A DNA stretch of 64,000 nt from Mesorhizobium sp. WSM4311 (GCF_002295115.1 NZ_NSFV01000005.1:372001-436000), one strand, 5' to 3'; counted from the stretch's first letter, positions 1 to 9,587 are shown. The notes: generated from the letters alone by a model not told the origin. Program-made: numbers and translations.

Positions 1-269
1 TTGCCAGGCGCGGCAAATGCTTTCGCCGCGACCCCCAGGATGGGCGCGCCGGTGCCACGGCCACGGCCGCCCGCGAACTGATTGCCTCCGCGCCACCGGC
101 CGGCTCAATCGGTTTAGCCAGCTGTTTTCGGGAAATAGTGGCCGTTTGGCCGCAGAACCCCTCTCTGCGCACGGACGGGTTCGAAAACCGTTTCCCTTTT
201 CAAACCCATGCGCTAGTCAACGGAGGAACGGCGAGACGCCGTCAGGGGGCGCCGGAGACGGACGAGAGC

Positions 270-1295
270 ATGCCAAGCGTAAGCGATACCGACACGTCGT
301 TGCGGTTTCCGATCCTGATCGGCGACATTGGCGGCACCAATGCGCGCTTTTCGATCGTGCTTGACGACAATTCCGAGCCGACCGAGCCGCAGATCGTCCA
401 GACCGCCAATTTCAACACGATCGATGAGGCAATCCAGGCGGCGGTGCTCGACCGCTCGTCGGTCCGCCCCAATTCGGCGGTGCTGGCGGTGGCCGGTCCG
501 GTCGACGGCGACGAGATCGAGCTCACCAATTGCCCGTGGGTCGTCAAGCCGAGGCAGATGTTCGCAAATGTCGGCTTGAGCGACATCGTCGTGCTCAACG
601 ATTTCGAGGCGCAGGCGCTGGCCGTCGTGGCGCTCGGCGAAGAGCATATGGAAAAGATCGGCGGCAGCACGCCTGAGCCCAATGCCGGCCGCGTCGTGCT
701 CGGGCCTGGAACCGGTCTCGGGGTCGCCGGGCTGGTCTATGCGCTACACCACTGGATCCCGGTGCCCGGCGAGGGCGGCCATATGGACATCGGCCCGCGC
801 ACGCCGCGCGATTTCGAGGTGTTTCCGCATATAGAGAAGCTCGAGGGCCGCATTTCCGGCGAACAGATCTTGTGCGGGCGCGGCCTCGTCAACGTCTACC
901 GGGCTGTCGCCAAGGCGGACGGCAAGCCGGCGCCTTTCACCACGCCGGCCGAGATCACCGGCGCGGCGCTGGCCAAGACCGATCCGGTGGCGCAGGAAGC
1001 GCTGGAGACCTTCGTCACCTGCCTTGGGCGCACCGCCGGCGATCTTGCCCTGGTGTTCATGAGCCGTGGCGGCGTGTTTTTGACCGGCGGCATCGCGCAG
1101 AAGATCGTGCCGGCGCTCAAGGAGGGCAATTTCCGCGCCGCCTTCGAGGACAAGGCGCCGCACAGCGCGCTGATGCGCACCATGCCCGTCTATGTCATCA
1201 CCCATCCGCTGGCCGCCCTTCTCGGCCTTGCCGCCTATGCCAGGAACCCGTCGCTGTTCGGCGTCCAGACGGCCGGCCGGCGCTGGCAGGCCTGA
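270..1295 (+). CDS. glk: Glucokinase
   Basis: Phosphorylates glucose to glucose 6-phosphate with ATP in the cytoplasm. The 341-residue product has the ROK/glucokinase ATP-binding signature [11 protein letters not shown] near residue 20, the [11 protein letters not shown] loop in the middle and the sugar-binding stretch [11 protein letters not shown]. The length matches alphaproteobacterial glucokinases. The frame is open upstream to the window edge, but the family begins just before the phosphate loop, so the ATG at 270 (GGAG about 14 bases upstream) is preferred to a GTG at 138. It is followed 93 bases later by an ABC exporter on the same strand. Family assignment is secure; the start is fairly secure. 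Confidence 0.93.
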   Translation: MPSVSDTDTSLRFPILIGDIGGTNARFSIVLDDNSEPTEPQIVQTANFNTIDEAIQAAVLDRSSVRPNSAVLAVAGPVDGDEIELTNCPWVVKPRQMFANVGLSDIVVLNDFEAQALAVVALGEEHMEKIGGSTPEPNAGRVVLGPGTGLGVAGLVYALHHWIPVPGEGGHMDIGPRTPRDFEVFPHIEKLEGRISGEQILCGRGLVNVYRAVAKADGKPAPFTTPAEITGAALAKTDPVAQEALETFVTCLGRTAGDLALVFMSRGGVFLTGGIAQKIVPALKEGNFRAAFEDKAPHSALMRTMPVYVITHPLAALLGLAAYARNPSLFGVQTAGRRWQA

Positions 1296-1388
1296 ACCCC
1301 CAGCGCGAATCGTCGGGGCGCCCGCGACGAAGTTAATCAGCCGCGGGCATAGGCAAGCCGGTCGCATGGCGCTAAGAGGAGTGCCGAA

Positions 1389-3290
1389 TTGCAGCCCGGT
1401 CCCAGGCGAAAAACCCACGAAGCTCCCGATTTGACACTTCAAGCTCCAAACAAGCAGAAAGCCAGCGTTGGCGAAGTCAACGCCGTGCTGCGCCGCATCC
1501 TCTCCGAAAACGGCCGCGATCATCGCTGGTCCTATGTCGTCGCCGTCTCCTGCATGCTGCTGGTGTCGGGCACGACCGCCTTCACGGCCTGGATCATGAG
1601 CCCAATCGTCAACCAGATCTTCTACGAACGGCGCGGCGACCTGGTCGTGTGGATTTGCGCCGGGATCATGGGGGCCTTCCTGGTGCGCGGCTTCGCCGGC
1701 TACGGCCAGGCGGTGGCGCTGGCCACGATCGGCAACAATCTGGTGGCGCGCTACCAGAAACGCATCTTCGACCATCTGATGAAGCTCGGCGTCGGCTTCT
1801 TCAACGATACGCGCTCCGGCCGGCTGGCGGCGCAGGTCAACGAGAATGTCGGCGGCATCCGTGACCTCTTGTCGATCACGCTGACATCCATCACCCGCGA
1901 CGCGGTGACCCTGGTCGGCCTTGTCGGCATCATGATCTACCAGGATCCGGTTCTATCGCTGAGTTCGCTGCTGATCGGACCGCCGCTGATCTGGGCGGTC
2001 GTCCACCTGACGCGTCGGGTGCGGCGTATCACGCGGGAATCCGTGCTGATCAATTCCCGGCTGATCGGCGCTGTCCAGGAAGCCACGCAAGGCATCGCCA
2101 TCGTCAAGGCCTTCACCATGGAGGAACAGCTGGCGGCCCGCATCGGCGCCTTGGCCGACACGGCCGAACAGCGGTCGAACAAGATCGCCCGCGTCTCGGA
2201 GCGGCTGGCGCCGATTTCCGACATGCTGGCCGGCCTCGCCGTCACCTCCGTCATCGCCTATTCCGGCTACCGGGCACTCGTTCTCGGCCAGCCGCCGGGC
2301 GCGGTGTTTTCCTTCATCACCGCGCTGATTCTGGCCTACGATCCGGCACGGCGCCTGGCGCGCATGCAGGTCGGCATGGAGCGCGCGCTGGTCAATGCCC
2401 GCATGATCTACGAACTGCTCGACCTCGAGCCGCAACAGGGCGACGCGCCGGATGCCGTCGAGGCACACTTCACGTCGGGTGAAGTGCGCTTCAACAACGT
2501 GTCCTTCCGCTATGTCGAGGAGACGCCGGTGCTGCAGGAGCTGAGCTTCGTCGCCGCCGCCGGCAAGATGACCGCCATTGTCGGCGCCTCGGGCGCCGGC
2601 AAGACGACGCTGGTGGCGCTACTGCAGCGTTTCTACGACGTCGAGTCCGGCACTATCGAGGTCGATGGCCAGGACATTTCCAAGGTGACCAAACAGTCGC
2701 TGCGCGGCTCGATCGCCTATGTCTCGCAGTCGCCCTATCTGTTCGAAGGCACGATCCGCGACAACATCCGCTATGGCCGCATGTCGGCCACCGACGCCGA
2801 GATCGAGCGCGCGGCAAGCCAGGCAGCGGCCGACGAGTTCATCCGCCAGCAGCCGCAAGGCTACGACACTCCGGTCGGCGAGAATGGCGCGACGCTGTCC
2901 GGCGGCCAGCGCCAGCGCGTCTCGATCGCCCGCGCCATCGTGCGCCAGGCGCCCATCCTGCTGCTCGACGAGGCGACCTCGGCGCTCGACAACGAGGCGG
3001 AGGCCCGCGTCCAGGAAGCGCTGACCCATGTCATGGAAGGACGCACCACCATCGTCATCGCCCACCGCCTGTCGACGGTGGTCAATGCCGACCACATCGT
3101 CGTCATGGAACAGGGCCGGGTGGTCGAGGAAGGCACGCATGCCGCGCTGATGGCAGATCCGCATAGTGTCTATGCACGGTTCCATCGGGTACAGGGCAAG
3201 AAGGGTCTGGGGCTTGTCGATGACAGCAAGCCGATCCAAACTCCGGTCCGGGCCACGCGTGCGAGAAAGACGGCGGTGAGGAGCACATGA
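1389..3290 (+). CDS. ABC exporter, MsbA/LmrA-like half transporter (membrane + ATPase)
   Basis: A 633-residue half-transporter, expected to work as a homodimer in the inner membrane. An ABC transmembrane domain lies at about residues 50-330. The ATPase domain follows at about 365-600, with Walker [10 protein letters not shown], signature LSGGQRQR, Walker [13 protein letters not shown] and the switch histidine in IAHRLST. The TTG at 1389 has GAGGAG at 1376-1381, seven bases upstream, and is the best start. The stop overlaps the dapB start by four bases, so the two are translationally coupled. The substrate cannot be read from the sequence; lipids or drugs are typical for the family. Confidence 0.9.
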   Translation: MQPGPRRKTHEAPDLTLQAPNKQKASVGEVNAVLRRILSENGRDHRWSYVVAVSCMLLVSGTTAFTAWIMSPIVNQIFYERRGDLVVWICAGIMGAFLVRGFAGYGQAVALATIGNNLVARYQKRIFDHLMKLGVGFFNDTRSGRLAAQVNENVGGIRDLLSITLTSITRDAVTLVGLVGIMIYQDPVLSLSSLLIGPPLIWAVVHLTRRVRRITRESVLINSRLIGAVQEATQGIAIVKAFTMEEQLAARIGALADTAEQRSNKIARVSERLAPISDMLAGLAVTSVIAYSGYRALVLGQPPGAVFSFITALILAYDPARRLARMQVGMERALVNARMIYELLDLEPQQGDAPDAVEAHFTSGEVRFNNVSFRYVEETPVLQELSFVAAAGKMTAIVGASGAGKTTLVALLQRFYDVESGTIEVDGQDISKVTKQSLRGSIAYVSQSPYLFEGTIRDNIRYGRMSATDAEIERAASQAAADEFIRQQPQGYDTPVGENGATLSGGQRQRVSIARAIVRQAPILLLDEATSALDNEAEARVQEALTHVMEGRTTIVIAHRLSTVVNADHIVVMEQGRVVEEGTHAALMADPHSVYARFHRVQGKKGLGLVDDSKPIQTPVRATRARKTAVRST

Positions 3291-4108
3291 ACGATCAAGG
3301 CGATATGGGCCTTGTGGTGGTGGGGGCAGCCGGCCGCATGGGCCAGACGCTGATCCGCGCCATCCACACCATTCCGGGCGCCCGCGTCATCGGCGCGGTC
3401 GAGCGCGCGGATTCGCCCCATCTCGGCAAGGATGCCGGCGAGCTCGCAGGCATAGGCATCATCAACGTGCCGATCGGCGATGATCCGCTGCCGGTTTTCG
3501 CCAAGGCCGACGGCGTGCTCGACTTCACCACGCCGGGCTCATCGGTCGAATTCGCCGGCTACGCGGCGCAGGCGCGCATCGTCCACGTCATCGGCACCAC
3601 CGGCTGTTCGGCCGACGACAATGCGAGGATCGCGGCCGCGGCGCGCCACGCGACGATCGTCAAGTCGGGCAATATGAGCCTCGGCGTCAATCTCCTGGCG
3701 GTGCTGGTCGAACAGGCGGCACGCGCGCTCGACGCCGACGATTTCGACATCGAGATTTTGGAAATGCACCACAAGCACAAGGTCGACGCGCCTTCGGGCA
3801 CGGCATTGCTGCTCGGCGAGGGCGCCGCCGCCGGGCGCGGCATTGCGCTCGCCGGCAATGACGTGCGTTCACGCGACGGCCATACGGGCGTGCGAAAAAC
3901 CGGGTCCATCGGCTTCGCCACGCTGCGCGGCGGCTCGGTGGTCGGCGACCACAGCGTCATCCTCGCCGGCACCGGCGAGCGCATCACGCTGTCCCACCAT
4001 GCCGAGGACCGCGCCATCTTCGCGCGCGGCGCCGTCAAGGCGGCGCTGTGGGCCCGTGGCAAGAAGCCAGGACTCTATTCGATGCGGGACGTGCTCGGCC
4101 TGAGCTGA
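3287..4108 (+). CDS. dapB: 4-hydroxy-tetrahydrodipicolinate reductase
   Basis: Catalyses the NAD(P)H-dependent reduction of 4-hydroxy-tetrahydrodipicolinate in the diaminopimelate/lysine pathway. The 273-residue protein starts with the Rossmann motif [10 protein letters not shown] and carries the family's catalytic segment [15 protein letters not shown] around residues 162-176, with the His and Lys that bind the substrate carboxylates. The ATG sits in an ATGA overlap with the upstream ABC transporter, and gpmA follows after 41 bases, so these genes are probably one transcript. Length and motifs are ordinary for the family. Confidence 0.96.
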   Translation: MNDQGDMGLVVVGAAGRMGQTLIRAIHTIPGARVIGAVERADSPHLGKDAGELAGIGIINVPIGDDPLPVFAKADGVLDFTTPGSSVEFAGYAAQARIVHVIGTTGCSADDNARIAAAARHATIVKSGNMSLGVNLLAVLVEQAARALDADDFDIEILEMHHKHKVDAPSGTALLLGEGAAAGRGIALAGNDVRSRDGHTGVRKTGSIGFATLRGGSVVGDHSVILAGTGERITLSHHAEDRAIFARGAVKAALWARGKKPGLYSMRDVLGLS

Positions 4109-4149
4109 AGCGGCCAATCTGCCAATTTTGCCAATCTGAAGGAGCAAAC

Positions 4150-4770
4150 ATGTCGAGAACCCTCGTGCTCGTGCGCCATGGCCAGAGCGAATGGAATTTG
4201 AAAAACCTGTTCACCGGCTGGCGTGACGTCGACCTGACCGAGCAGGGTCACGCCGAGGCCAAGGCCGCCGGGCAAAAACTCAAGGCGCGCGGCATGAAGT
4301 TCGACATCGCTTTCACCTCGGCGCTGAGCCGGGCGCAAAAGACCTGCCAGCATATTCTCGACGCCGTTGGCCAGAGCGATCTCAAGACCATCCGCGACCA
4401 GGCGCTCAACGAGCGCGACTATGGCGACCTTTCCGGCCTCAACAAGGACGATGCCCGCAAGAAATGGGGCGAGGAGCAGGTGCATGTCTGGCGCCGCTCC
4501 TACGACGTGCCGCCGCCCGGCGGCGAAAGCCTGAAGGACACCGGCGCCCGCGTCTGGCCTTACTATCTGCACGACCTGCAGCCGCACGTGCTGCGCGGCG
4601 GCACGGTGCTGGTCGCCGCGCACGGCAATTCGCTGCGCGCGCTGATCATGGCGCTGGACGGCAAGTCTGGCGAGGAGATCGTCAAGCTGGAACTCGGCAC
4701 CGGCGTGCCGGTCATCTACCAGCTGAACGCCGATTCGACCGTGGCGTCGAAGGAAGTGCTGGAGGGCTGA
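4150..4770 (+). CDS. gpmA: 2,3-bisphosphoglycerate-dependent phosphoglycerate mutase
   Basis: Interconverts 3- and 2-phosphoglycerate in glycolysis and gluconeogenesis. The histidine-phosphatase motif VRHGQSEWN places the phospho-accepting His at residue 10. The second catalytic His lies in [10 protein letters not shown]. At 206 residues it belongs to the short alphaproteobacterial form. The start ATG at 4150 has AAGGAG eight bases upstream. It is the last gene before the tRNA-Leu gene used as an integration site. Confidence 0.96.
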   Translation: MSRTLVLVRHGQSEWNLKNLFTGWRDVDLTEQGHAEAKAAGQKLKARGMKFDIAFTSALSRAQKTCQHILDAVGQSDLKTIRDQALNERDYGDLSGLNKDDARKKWGEEQVHVWRRSYDVPPPGGESLKDTGARVWPYYLHDLQPHVLRGGTVLVAAHGNSLRALIMALDGKSGEEIVKLELGTGVPVIYQLNADSTVASKEVLEG

Positions 4771-4872
4771 CGCTTGCTGAGCCGGCAAGCGGAAGTCCAG
4801 GCCTCGGCTGGAACATCGCGCTTTAGCCAAAGCCGTGTTTCCAGCTTTCGGCGGCATGGTCCAAAAAGCGCG

Positions 4873-4900
4873 TTGACAGCAATCGCTTGCCCGCTTACAT
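4873..4900 (+). promoter_or_regulatory. Promoter of tRNA-Leu(CAG)
   Basis: A perfect -35 hexamer TTGACA (4873-4878), a 16-base spacer and a -10-like TTACAT (4895-4900) lie just upstream of the mature tRNA start at 4913. Spacing and position fit a housekeeping-sigma promoter for a stable RNA gene. Confidence 0.6.
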
Positions 4901-4912
4901 GAGCCCGCACCA

Positions 4913-4997
4913 GCCCAGATGGCGGAATTGGTAGACGCGCACGGTTCAGGTCCGTGTTCCGCAAGGAGTGGAGGTTCGAGTCCTCTTCTGGGCACCA
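4913..4997 (+). tRNA. tRNA-Leu (anticodon CAG)
   Basis: An 85-base class II tRNA with acceptor arms GCCCAGA and TCTGGGC pairing exactly, a D-arm with GGTAGACGCG, an anticodon loop with CAG at 4947-4949, a long variable arm, a T-arm GGTTCGAGTCC, and an encoded 3' CCA (4995-4997). The last 16 bases are repeated at 12665-12680, so the gene is the attachment site of the following element. The gene itself was kept intact by the integration. Confidence 0.97.
4982..4997 (+). repeat. Left attachment repeat (in tRNA-Leu 3' end)
   Basis: Sequence CCTCTTCTGGGCACCA, identical to 12665-12680. It covers the end of the T-arm, the 3' acceptor strand and CCA. The bases on either side of the two copies differ, which fixes the core at 16 bp. 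Confidence 0.9.
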
Positions 4998-5087
4998 TCT
5001 ATCTCACGCAAACGCGTGAAATCCAAGGAAACCAAGGCGTTGAGCGTCCCCGGAGGTCCACTTAAAGGTCCCTCTGGAGGCTCACCC

Positions 5088-6386
5088 TTGGAAATTCATC
5101 TCCCCTACGTTCACCAGCCCTCAGGCAAGGCGCACTATCGCTATCGGCGGAAGGTGCCCGACTTTCTTCGACCGGTTCTCGGCAAGGCGTGGATCATCCT
5201 TCCATTGGGCAGGACACCCGCCGAGGTGCTGCGACATTATGGCAAGGCACACACAAAGGCTGAGGCCGAGATCAAGGCCGCGATGCGGGGCAAGTCCAAG
5301 CCAGTGGAGAAGACCGCGCTGGAGAAATACCAATGGGCAACACGACAGATTGCCGAATGGGGACCGATGAGCGACGACGCGGTTGACGCGCTGGCCCACC
5401 ATCTGGAGGAGACCGGACAGGCAGAGCTTTATCGCGCCTTGGTGGTTCCAAACGACCGGCCTCAGCCGACCCTTGCCGACGCCGTCAAGCTCTACCTCAA
5501 AGACAAGGTCGATGGGACGCCGGACGAAACCAAGAAGCAGCAACGGGTGGAGCGTGTACAGGGGCACGTCGTGAAGGCCTTGAACCGTGGTGATCCGCAG
5601 ATTAAATCGCTGACGCGGACTGACGCCAGAGAGGTCAGGGACCACATGCTGGCTGACGGTGACATGTCCCCGGCGACGGTCCACCGCTATCTGAACGACC
5701 TCCGCGCGATCATCACACACGCCATCAAGGAGGTCGACGACCTCAAAGGCGCGACAAATCCGTTCAACGGGCTGGAGGTCAAGAAGCAGACGCTAGCCAA
5801 AGAGGACCGCAAGCCCTTTAACGAGGGGCAGCTTAAGGCAGCCAGGGCGCGGGTGCTGGGTCACGCTTCGGTCGACCTTCAGCGCGTCTGGCGGATGCTG
5901 GAGCAGACCGGGTGTCGGCTGGCCGAGGTCACAGGGCTCATGGTTGAGGACGTTCACCTTGATCGGGGTCATCCTTACCTCGACCTCAAGGTTCACCCCC
6001 ACAGGCGGCTGAAGAATGCCGGAAGTGTGCGACGGGTGCCGCTGGTCGGGGACGCGCTCAAGGCCGCTCAGGAGGCCCATGGGGAGGCGGGAGAGCGCGC
6101 CCTACTGTTCCCATCCTATGCCCGAGAAGGTGGCGCTACGGCTGCATCACAGGTGTTGATGAAGCATGTCCGCAAGGTGGTGGCAGACCGGAAGGTCACG
6201 GTGCATTCGCTGCGACACACGCTCAAGGACAGGCTGGTCAAGGCGGACGTTCCCGAGGCCGTGCAGAACATGATCCTTGGGCATTCGTCGGGGGCCGTGA
6301 GCGAGGCTTACGGCGGACCTGAGGCGAGGCTTGAAGCGGCGACGAGGGCGCTGCGGAAGACGTTGGGAGTGATGTTACTGGTTTGA
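5088..6386 (+). CDS. Tyrosine recombinase / phage-type integrase
   Basis: Expected to integrate and excise the element at the tRNA-Leu 3' end. The C-terminal half has the catalytic set: Arg in TGCRLAEVTGL, Lys in RRLKNAGSVRRVP, His-x-x-Arg in HSLRHTLKDRL, His in LGHSSG and the nucleophilic Tyr in SEAYGG. A SAM-like core-binding domain precedes it at about residues 130-240. The open frame reaches back into the tRNA, which is not plausible for a start. A TTG at 5088 with GGAGG at 5076-5080 gives a 432-residue protein of usual integrase size. Confidence 0.92.
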   Translation: MEIHLPYVHQPSGKAHYRYRRKVPDFLRPVLGKAWIILPLGRTPAEVLRHYGKAHTKAEAEIKAAMRGKSKPVEKTALEKYQWATRQIAEWGPMSDDAVDALAHHLEETGQAELYRALVVPNDRPQPTLADAVKLYLKDKVDGTPDETKKQQRVERVQGHVVKALNRGDPQIKSLTRTDAREVRDHMLADGDMSPATVHRYLNDLRAIITHAIKEVDDLKGATNPFNGLEVKKQTLAKEDRKPFNEGQLKAARARVLGHASVDLQRVWRMLEQTGCRLAEVTGLMVEDVHLDRGHPYLDLKVHPHRRLKNAGSVRRVPLVGDALKAAQEAHGEAGERALLFPSYAREGGATAASQVLMKHVRKVVADRKVTVHSLRHTLKDRLVKADVPEAVQNMILGHSSGAVSEAYGGPEARLEAATRALRKTLGVMLLV

Positions 6387-6406
6387 TGCTGCGTGTCGCG
6401 GTTCGG

Positions 6407-6946
6407 TTAGCCCGCCTTCCACATCTTGATTGCCCTCTTGAGAGTTGATACGCCGATCCAAGTGCCGGCCGCAATCGCCAACGAGAGATAGAGTTGAACC
6501 CGTCGCCATCTGGCTAGCCACCTGTCGCCCCGGGTGAGTGCTTCCCAATACTCCTCTCGTCCGTCCATGACGACTTGCGAAAAGATGTTGTCGAAGGCAC
6601 GTTTAGTAAACAGGAACCTCAGCACTGCGATGAGCCTGCCTCCGGGGGCATGGGCAATGAATGATCCCTTCGAGGCAGCCATTCGCAAAGCAGCCGCTAT
6701 GATTGCCTGCCAAATGATGGGAAATGTAAAGGACGCGACGACGCCGAGCCCAACTACTTCATAGAAGTTGAGGCTCGGAAACGTCTGCAGATAGTCGCAG
6801 AACACAAAGGAAACGGCTACGTTCATGATGACCCAGTAAACCTTGGACCCCCGGTGGTCCGCAAAACCAGTCGTCAGGTCAACCTCTCGCATTTGCTTCT
6901 GAAGCTGCCTTGCGAAGGCCTCGGAGAAACTGCTCCCTCTTCTCAT
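6407..6946 (-). CDS. Membrane protein of unknown function, partner of PadR regulator
   Basis: Not recognised. The 179-residue product has a charged N-terminal region, two hydrophobic segments near residues 38-55 and 65-90, a basic central region and a third hydrophobic segment near 153-170, so it is probably an inner-membrane protein. Its ATG overlaps the stop of the PadR gene by four bases (ATGA), so it is co-translated with and presumably controlled by that regulator. It faces the integrase gene end to end with about 20 bases between them. It is probably cargo of the element. Confidence 0.7.
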   Translation of the reverse strand: MRRGSSFSEAFARQLQKQMREVDLTTGFADHRGSKVYWVIMNVAVSFVFCDYLQTFPSLNFYEVVGLGVVASFTFPIIWQAIIAAALRMAASKGSFIAHAPGGRLIAVLRFLFTKRAFDNIFSQVVMDGREEYWEALTRGDRWLARWRRVQLYLSLAIAAGTWIGVSTLKRAIKMWKAG

Positions 6947-7236
6947 GCGAAGGCACCCGAAGCGAATGAAGCCTCAGCCGCGTGGCGGGCCTGCAGAACG
7001 CGCTGTCCGAGAGCCGTCACCGAATACACCCGCCTCGGCATTCCTGCCTCATTGGGATTATGAACGGGTCTGGAGGTGACAAATCCTTTGTCCGTCATGC
7101 GATCCAAGGTGACGTATATCGTCCCCCTCTTAAGGCTGGGAGACGCCTTGATCATCTCAAGGCCATACATCTCGCGACTTCGCAAAAGGTTCATGATCTC
7201 ATACTCCGTGTTGGAGAGATTGGGAATTTTACTCAT
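6943..7236 (-). CDS. PadR-family transcriptional regulator
   Basis: A 97-residue winged-helix protein. The N-terminal segment LSNTEYEIMNLLRSREMYG, the helix-wing motif KRGTIYVTLDRMTDKGFV and the terminal RRVYSVTALGQRVL are the PadR core. The long C-terminal dimerisation helices are short, as in the smaller PadR subfamily. It overlaps the downstream membrane-protein gene. A perfect 8 bp-arm inverted repeat 31 bases upstream (7267-7287) is a good candidate for its own operator. The ligand is unknown. Confidence 0.85.
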   Translation of the reverse strand: MSKIPNLSNTEYEIMNLLRSREMYGLEMIKASPSLKRGTIYVTLDRMTDKGFVTSRPVHNPNEAGMPRRVYSVTALGQRVLQARHAAEASFASGAFA

Positions 7237-7639
7237 TGGTCGTCCTCTGTGGCAGCAGTGAACATGTTGTAAGAGTTAGTCTTACAAATGTCAAGACTGG
7301 CGCGAGGGCTTGTCAAATGGGTCGCTATAAAACTGCAGAAATTTCCGTGAGGGGGATCGGATAACAGGCACGTGCGCCGACCCCCCGTACCCCCTCGGGT
7401 ATCCTCGACATTGGCCCCGAGCGGCTGCCCTGACGTACGACCGTTGCGGTGGCCCCGAGCGGGTCGCTGTGGTGGCGCTGGATAAGAGTGATCTGATCAC
7501 ACCTATTCCATTGGTGCGACCGGGGGCGAATACCCACTCCACTAGCACCTATGAAACACCGACGACCACAAACCCCTTGATTTCCTCTATGGCATTGTGC
7601 AGTCTATGGCTGTGCAGTAGCAATGACATAGGACATGCC
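7237..7639. other. Intergenic region between padR and the serine recombinase
   Basis: 403 bases without a convincing gene. It holds the PadR inverted repeat (7267-7287), two copies of TGGCCCCGAGCGG (7412-7424 and 7450-7462, 38 bases apart) and an isolated ACTAGCAC motif (7541-7548) that recurs downstream of the recombinase gene. Promoters for the divergent genes must lie here; no clear -35/-10 pair was identified. Confidence 0.5.
7267..7287. promoter_or_regulatory. Likely PadR operator
   Basis: Perfect inverted repeat with arms TTGTAAGA (7267-7274) and TCTTACAA (7280-7287) around a 5-base centre, 31 bases upstream of the padR start. Position and symmetry fit autorepression. No binding data. 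Confidence 0.6.
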
Positions 7640-8299
7640 ATGAAAGTCTTCGGATACATCCGCGTTTCGACCTTCGAACAGGCCAACTCTGGCGAGAGCC
7701 TTGAGACCCAGAAGAGGGCAATCGAAGGCTACGCCATGATGAAGGGTTGGACGATTGCGGAGACGTTTACTGAGGCCGGCGTGTCTGGCTCCGTGCCGTT
7801 GGCCGAGCGTCCAGAGGGCCAGCGCATGTTGGCCGGGATAGCGTCTGGCGACATCATCATCACGCCCAAGCTCGACCGCATGTTTCGCAATGCGACCGAT
7901 GCCTTGGTGACCCTTGAGGAATTGAAGGGGTCCAAGGTCGAGTTGCACATGCTGGACCTTGGTGGCGACGTATGCGGGAATGGCATTTCCAAGCTGGTCT
8001 TCACGATCCTTTCAGCCGTGGCAGAGAACGAGCGGGACCGTATCAGGGAACGCATCCGCGACGTTAAACGGAGCATGGCCTCCCGTGGTCTCTACAATGG
8101 AGGCAAGCGGCCATTCGGGTTCGATGTGGTCGCGGAAGCGGACGACAAGCGGCTGGTGCCTAATGAGGCAGAGCAGGCTGTGATTGCGCGTATGGTGGTC
8201 ATGCGCAGGGATGGGGCCAGCTTCAACAGGATTGGGCAGGAGGTCGGCATGGACATGAAGACGGTTAGCCGCATCCTCGCGCGGCAGGCGAGCGAATAG
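7640..8299 (+). CDS. Small serine recombinase (resolvase/invertase family)
   Basis: A 219-residue protein with the resolvase N-terminal domain. The motif GYIRVST puts the nucleophilic Ser at residue 10, followed by SLETQKRAIEGYA and the active-site segment LDRMFRNATDAL. The helix-turn-helix SFNRIGQEVGMDMKTVSRIL ends the protein. The size is that of small resolvases, not of large serine integrases, so it more likely resolves multimers or inverts a segment than mobilises the island. Short ACTAGCAC motifs lie on both sides of the gene. The ATG at 7640 begins at the conserved N-terminus. Confidence 0.88.
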   Translation: MKVFGYIRVSTFEQANSGESLETQKRAIEGYAMMKGWTIAETFTEAGVSGSVPLAERPEGQRMLAGIASGDIIITPKLDRMFRNATDALVTLEELKGSKVELHMLDLGGDVCGNGISKLVFTILSAVAENERDRIRERIRDVKRSMASRGLYNGGKRPFGFDVVAEADDKRLVPNEAEQAVIARMVVMRRDGASFNRIGQEVGMDMKTVSRILARQASE

Positions 8300-8740
8300 G
8301 TGGCCCACTAGCTATGTTGGTCGTCCATTAGCGATTGCTGAATAACCTGACGACTAGCACCACGAAGGTGATTTCCCATAACGGACCCACTAGCACTACG
8401 AAGGCGATTTCCGTCGATAACCATCCCACTAGCACTACGCAACGCCCTTCACCCAAGCTGCTCCGTGCAGTTCTCCCCTGTTGCGACCGCCTGTTGCCCT
8501 GTTTCGCTCCTTCGAGGGTGACGGGATGTGGCGCTTGACGGGGCAGCTTTGGTGAAGTGCGGAGGCTAAGCCGAGCTATCGCGAATGTTCACACGCGTGT
8601 CTGCCTATCCGTGTCTTTCCCGGTGGACGACCCCCTGAATGTTTCGAGGTGGACAACCTCCCCAATGCCATCCCCGTATCGTGAGTACGGGGAACGCTTT
8701 CAACCAGAAGGAAACAAAACGACGACATGGAGGACGTGAC
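8300..8740. other. Repeat-rich non-coding region upstream of the parB-like gene
   Basis: 441 bases without a credible gene. Contents in order: three ACTAGCAC repeats (8353-8439), a perfect 10 bp palindrome ACACGCGTGT (8591-8600), and two 20 bp imperfect direct repeats beginning GGTGGAC (8622-8641 and 8648-8667). Such a cluster could be a recombination site, a centromere-like site for the ParB-like product or a control region. Confidence 0.55.
8353..8439 (+). repeat. Three ACTAGCAC-type direct repeats
   Basis: Copies begin at 8353, 8389 and 8428, spaced 36 and 39 bases, each reading ACTAGCACYACG. The first two extend through AAGGYGATTTCC. A fourth partial copy (ACTAGCACCTATGAA) starts at 7541, on the other side of the recombinase gene. 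The nearly constant spacing suggests binding-site phasing. Confidence 0.7.
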
Positions 8741-9580
8741 ATGAGCGCCGGGGAAACCCTCCGGCAACTGACCGAAGAATTTACAGGCCCCGCCTCAGGC
8801 CCGCCCGAGCTACGCCTAGAAGACATCGAGACGGTGCCCGAATTGTTCCAGCCGAGGGGCGGGATTAGCGAGCGGCATGTGTCGGACCTGATCAAGGCTA
8901 TCAAGGCTGTTGGAGCCCTCGACCCGGTGACCGTGATGGTGGTCGGCAGAGGTATTCCCGATACCTCAGCGGGAGGATCGTCCTCGCAGGCTGCGGGATC
9001 GAGGTTCATCCTGATCGATGGGCACCACCGGGTTGAAGCCTATGGGGCAGCCAAGTGGACCCAGCCGGTGCCAGTCACGTATTTCCAAGGGACACCCGAA
9101 GAGGCCGTTCTGGTGGCTGGCGAGGCCAATTCCAAGGCCAAGCTGCCGATGGACAACACCGACCGGCAGAACTTCGCTTGGCGGCTGGTGCTGATCGACA
9201 GGCACAGCAAGGCCGAGGTGGCCAAGGCGTCGGGTATTTCAGGAAACCAAGTGGCAATCATGAGGCGCGTTAAGCGGACGTTGGGTGAGGACGCGGGCGA
9301 CCATACGTCATGGTTCAGGGCTCGCCTTGCAGCGAATGGAAAGGACCACGAACGCAACGGAGAAGACGAGCGGGAGCAATGGATGCAACAGGTTGCTGAC
9401 AGGTACGCCGACGAGTTGACTAAGAAGTTCTCGACCAAGCTGGCACTGAACCCCGAGATCGCCGCCATGGCACTGGCGAGTTACTTCGGGCGGAAGCTGC
9501 CGGAGGTCTACGGGTTCCTTAGAGAGCATCTTGGCGAGGACGACAGAAGGGCGATTGAGGTCGATACTGACGAGTTCTGA
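8741..9580 (+). CDS. ParB/Srx-domain DNA-binding protein
   Basis: A 279-residue protein with a ParB N-terminal/sulfiredoxin-like fold at about residues 20-130, including the signature ILIDGHHRVEAYGAA in the position of the ParB GxxR box, then a helix-turn-helix (SKAEVAKASGISGNQVAIMRR) at about 155-180. The C-terminal part is charged and unassigned. No parA is adjacent. The ATG at 8741 has GGAGG 11 bases upstream. It lies directly after a repeat cluster that could hold its target sites. Segregation, stability or transcriptional control are all possible roles. Confidence 0.75.
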   Translation: MSAGETLRQLTEEFTGPASGPPELRLEDIETVPELFQPRGGISERHVSDLIKAIKAVGALDPVTVMVVGRGIPDTSAGGSSSQAAGSRFILIDGHHRVEAYGAAKWTQPVPVTYFQGTPEEAVLVAGEANSKAKLPMDNTDRQNFAWRLVLIDRHSKAEVAKASGISGNQVAIMRRVKRTLGEDAGDHTSWFRARLAANGKDHERNGEDEREQWMQQVADRYADELTKKFSTKLALNPEIAAMALASYFGRKLPEVYGFLREHLGEDDRRAIEVDTDEF

Positions 9581-9587
9581 GGCCCCG

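Noticed and set aside
1..269. Possible upstream gene or N-terminal extension of glucokinase
   Set aside because: The glk frame is open to the edge, but the family starts at about 270 and the extension has no conserved content. No other gene end can be recognised in this stretch.
744..1775. A - strand open frame across glk and the start of the ABC transporter
   Set aside because: It spans two well-supported genes and the gap between them and has no recognisable domain.
4968..5087. Integrase start inside the tRNA-Leu gene
   Set aside because: It would translate tRNA sequence. A TTG at 5088 with GGAGG fits the family length better.
8341..8440. CRISPR array
   Set aside because: Only three short repeats with spacers that are too short and partly similar, and no cas genes nearby.
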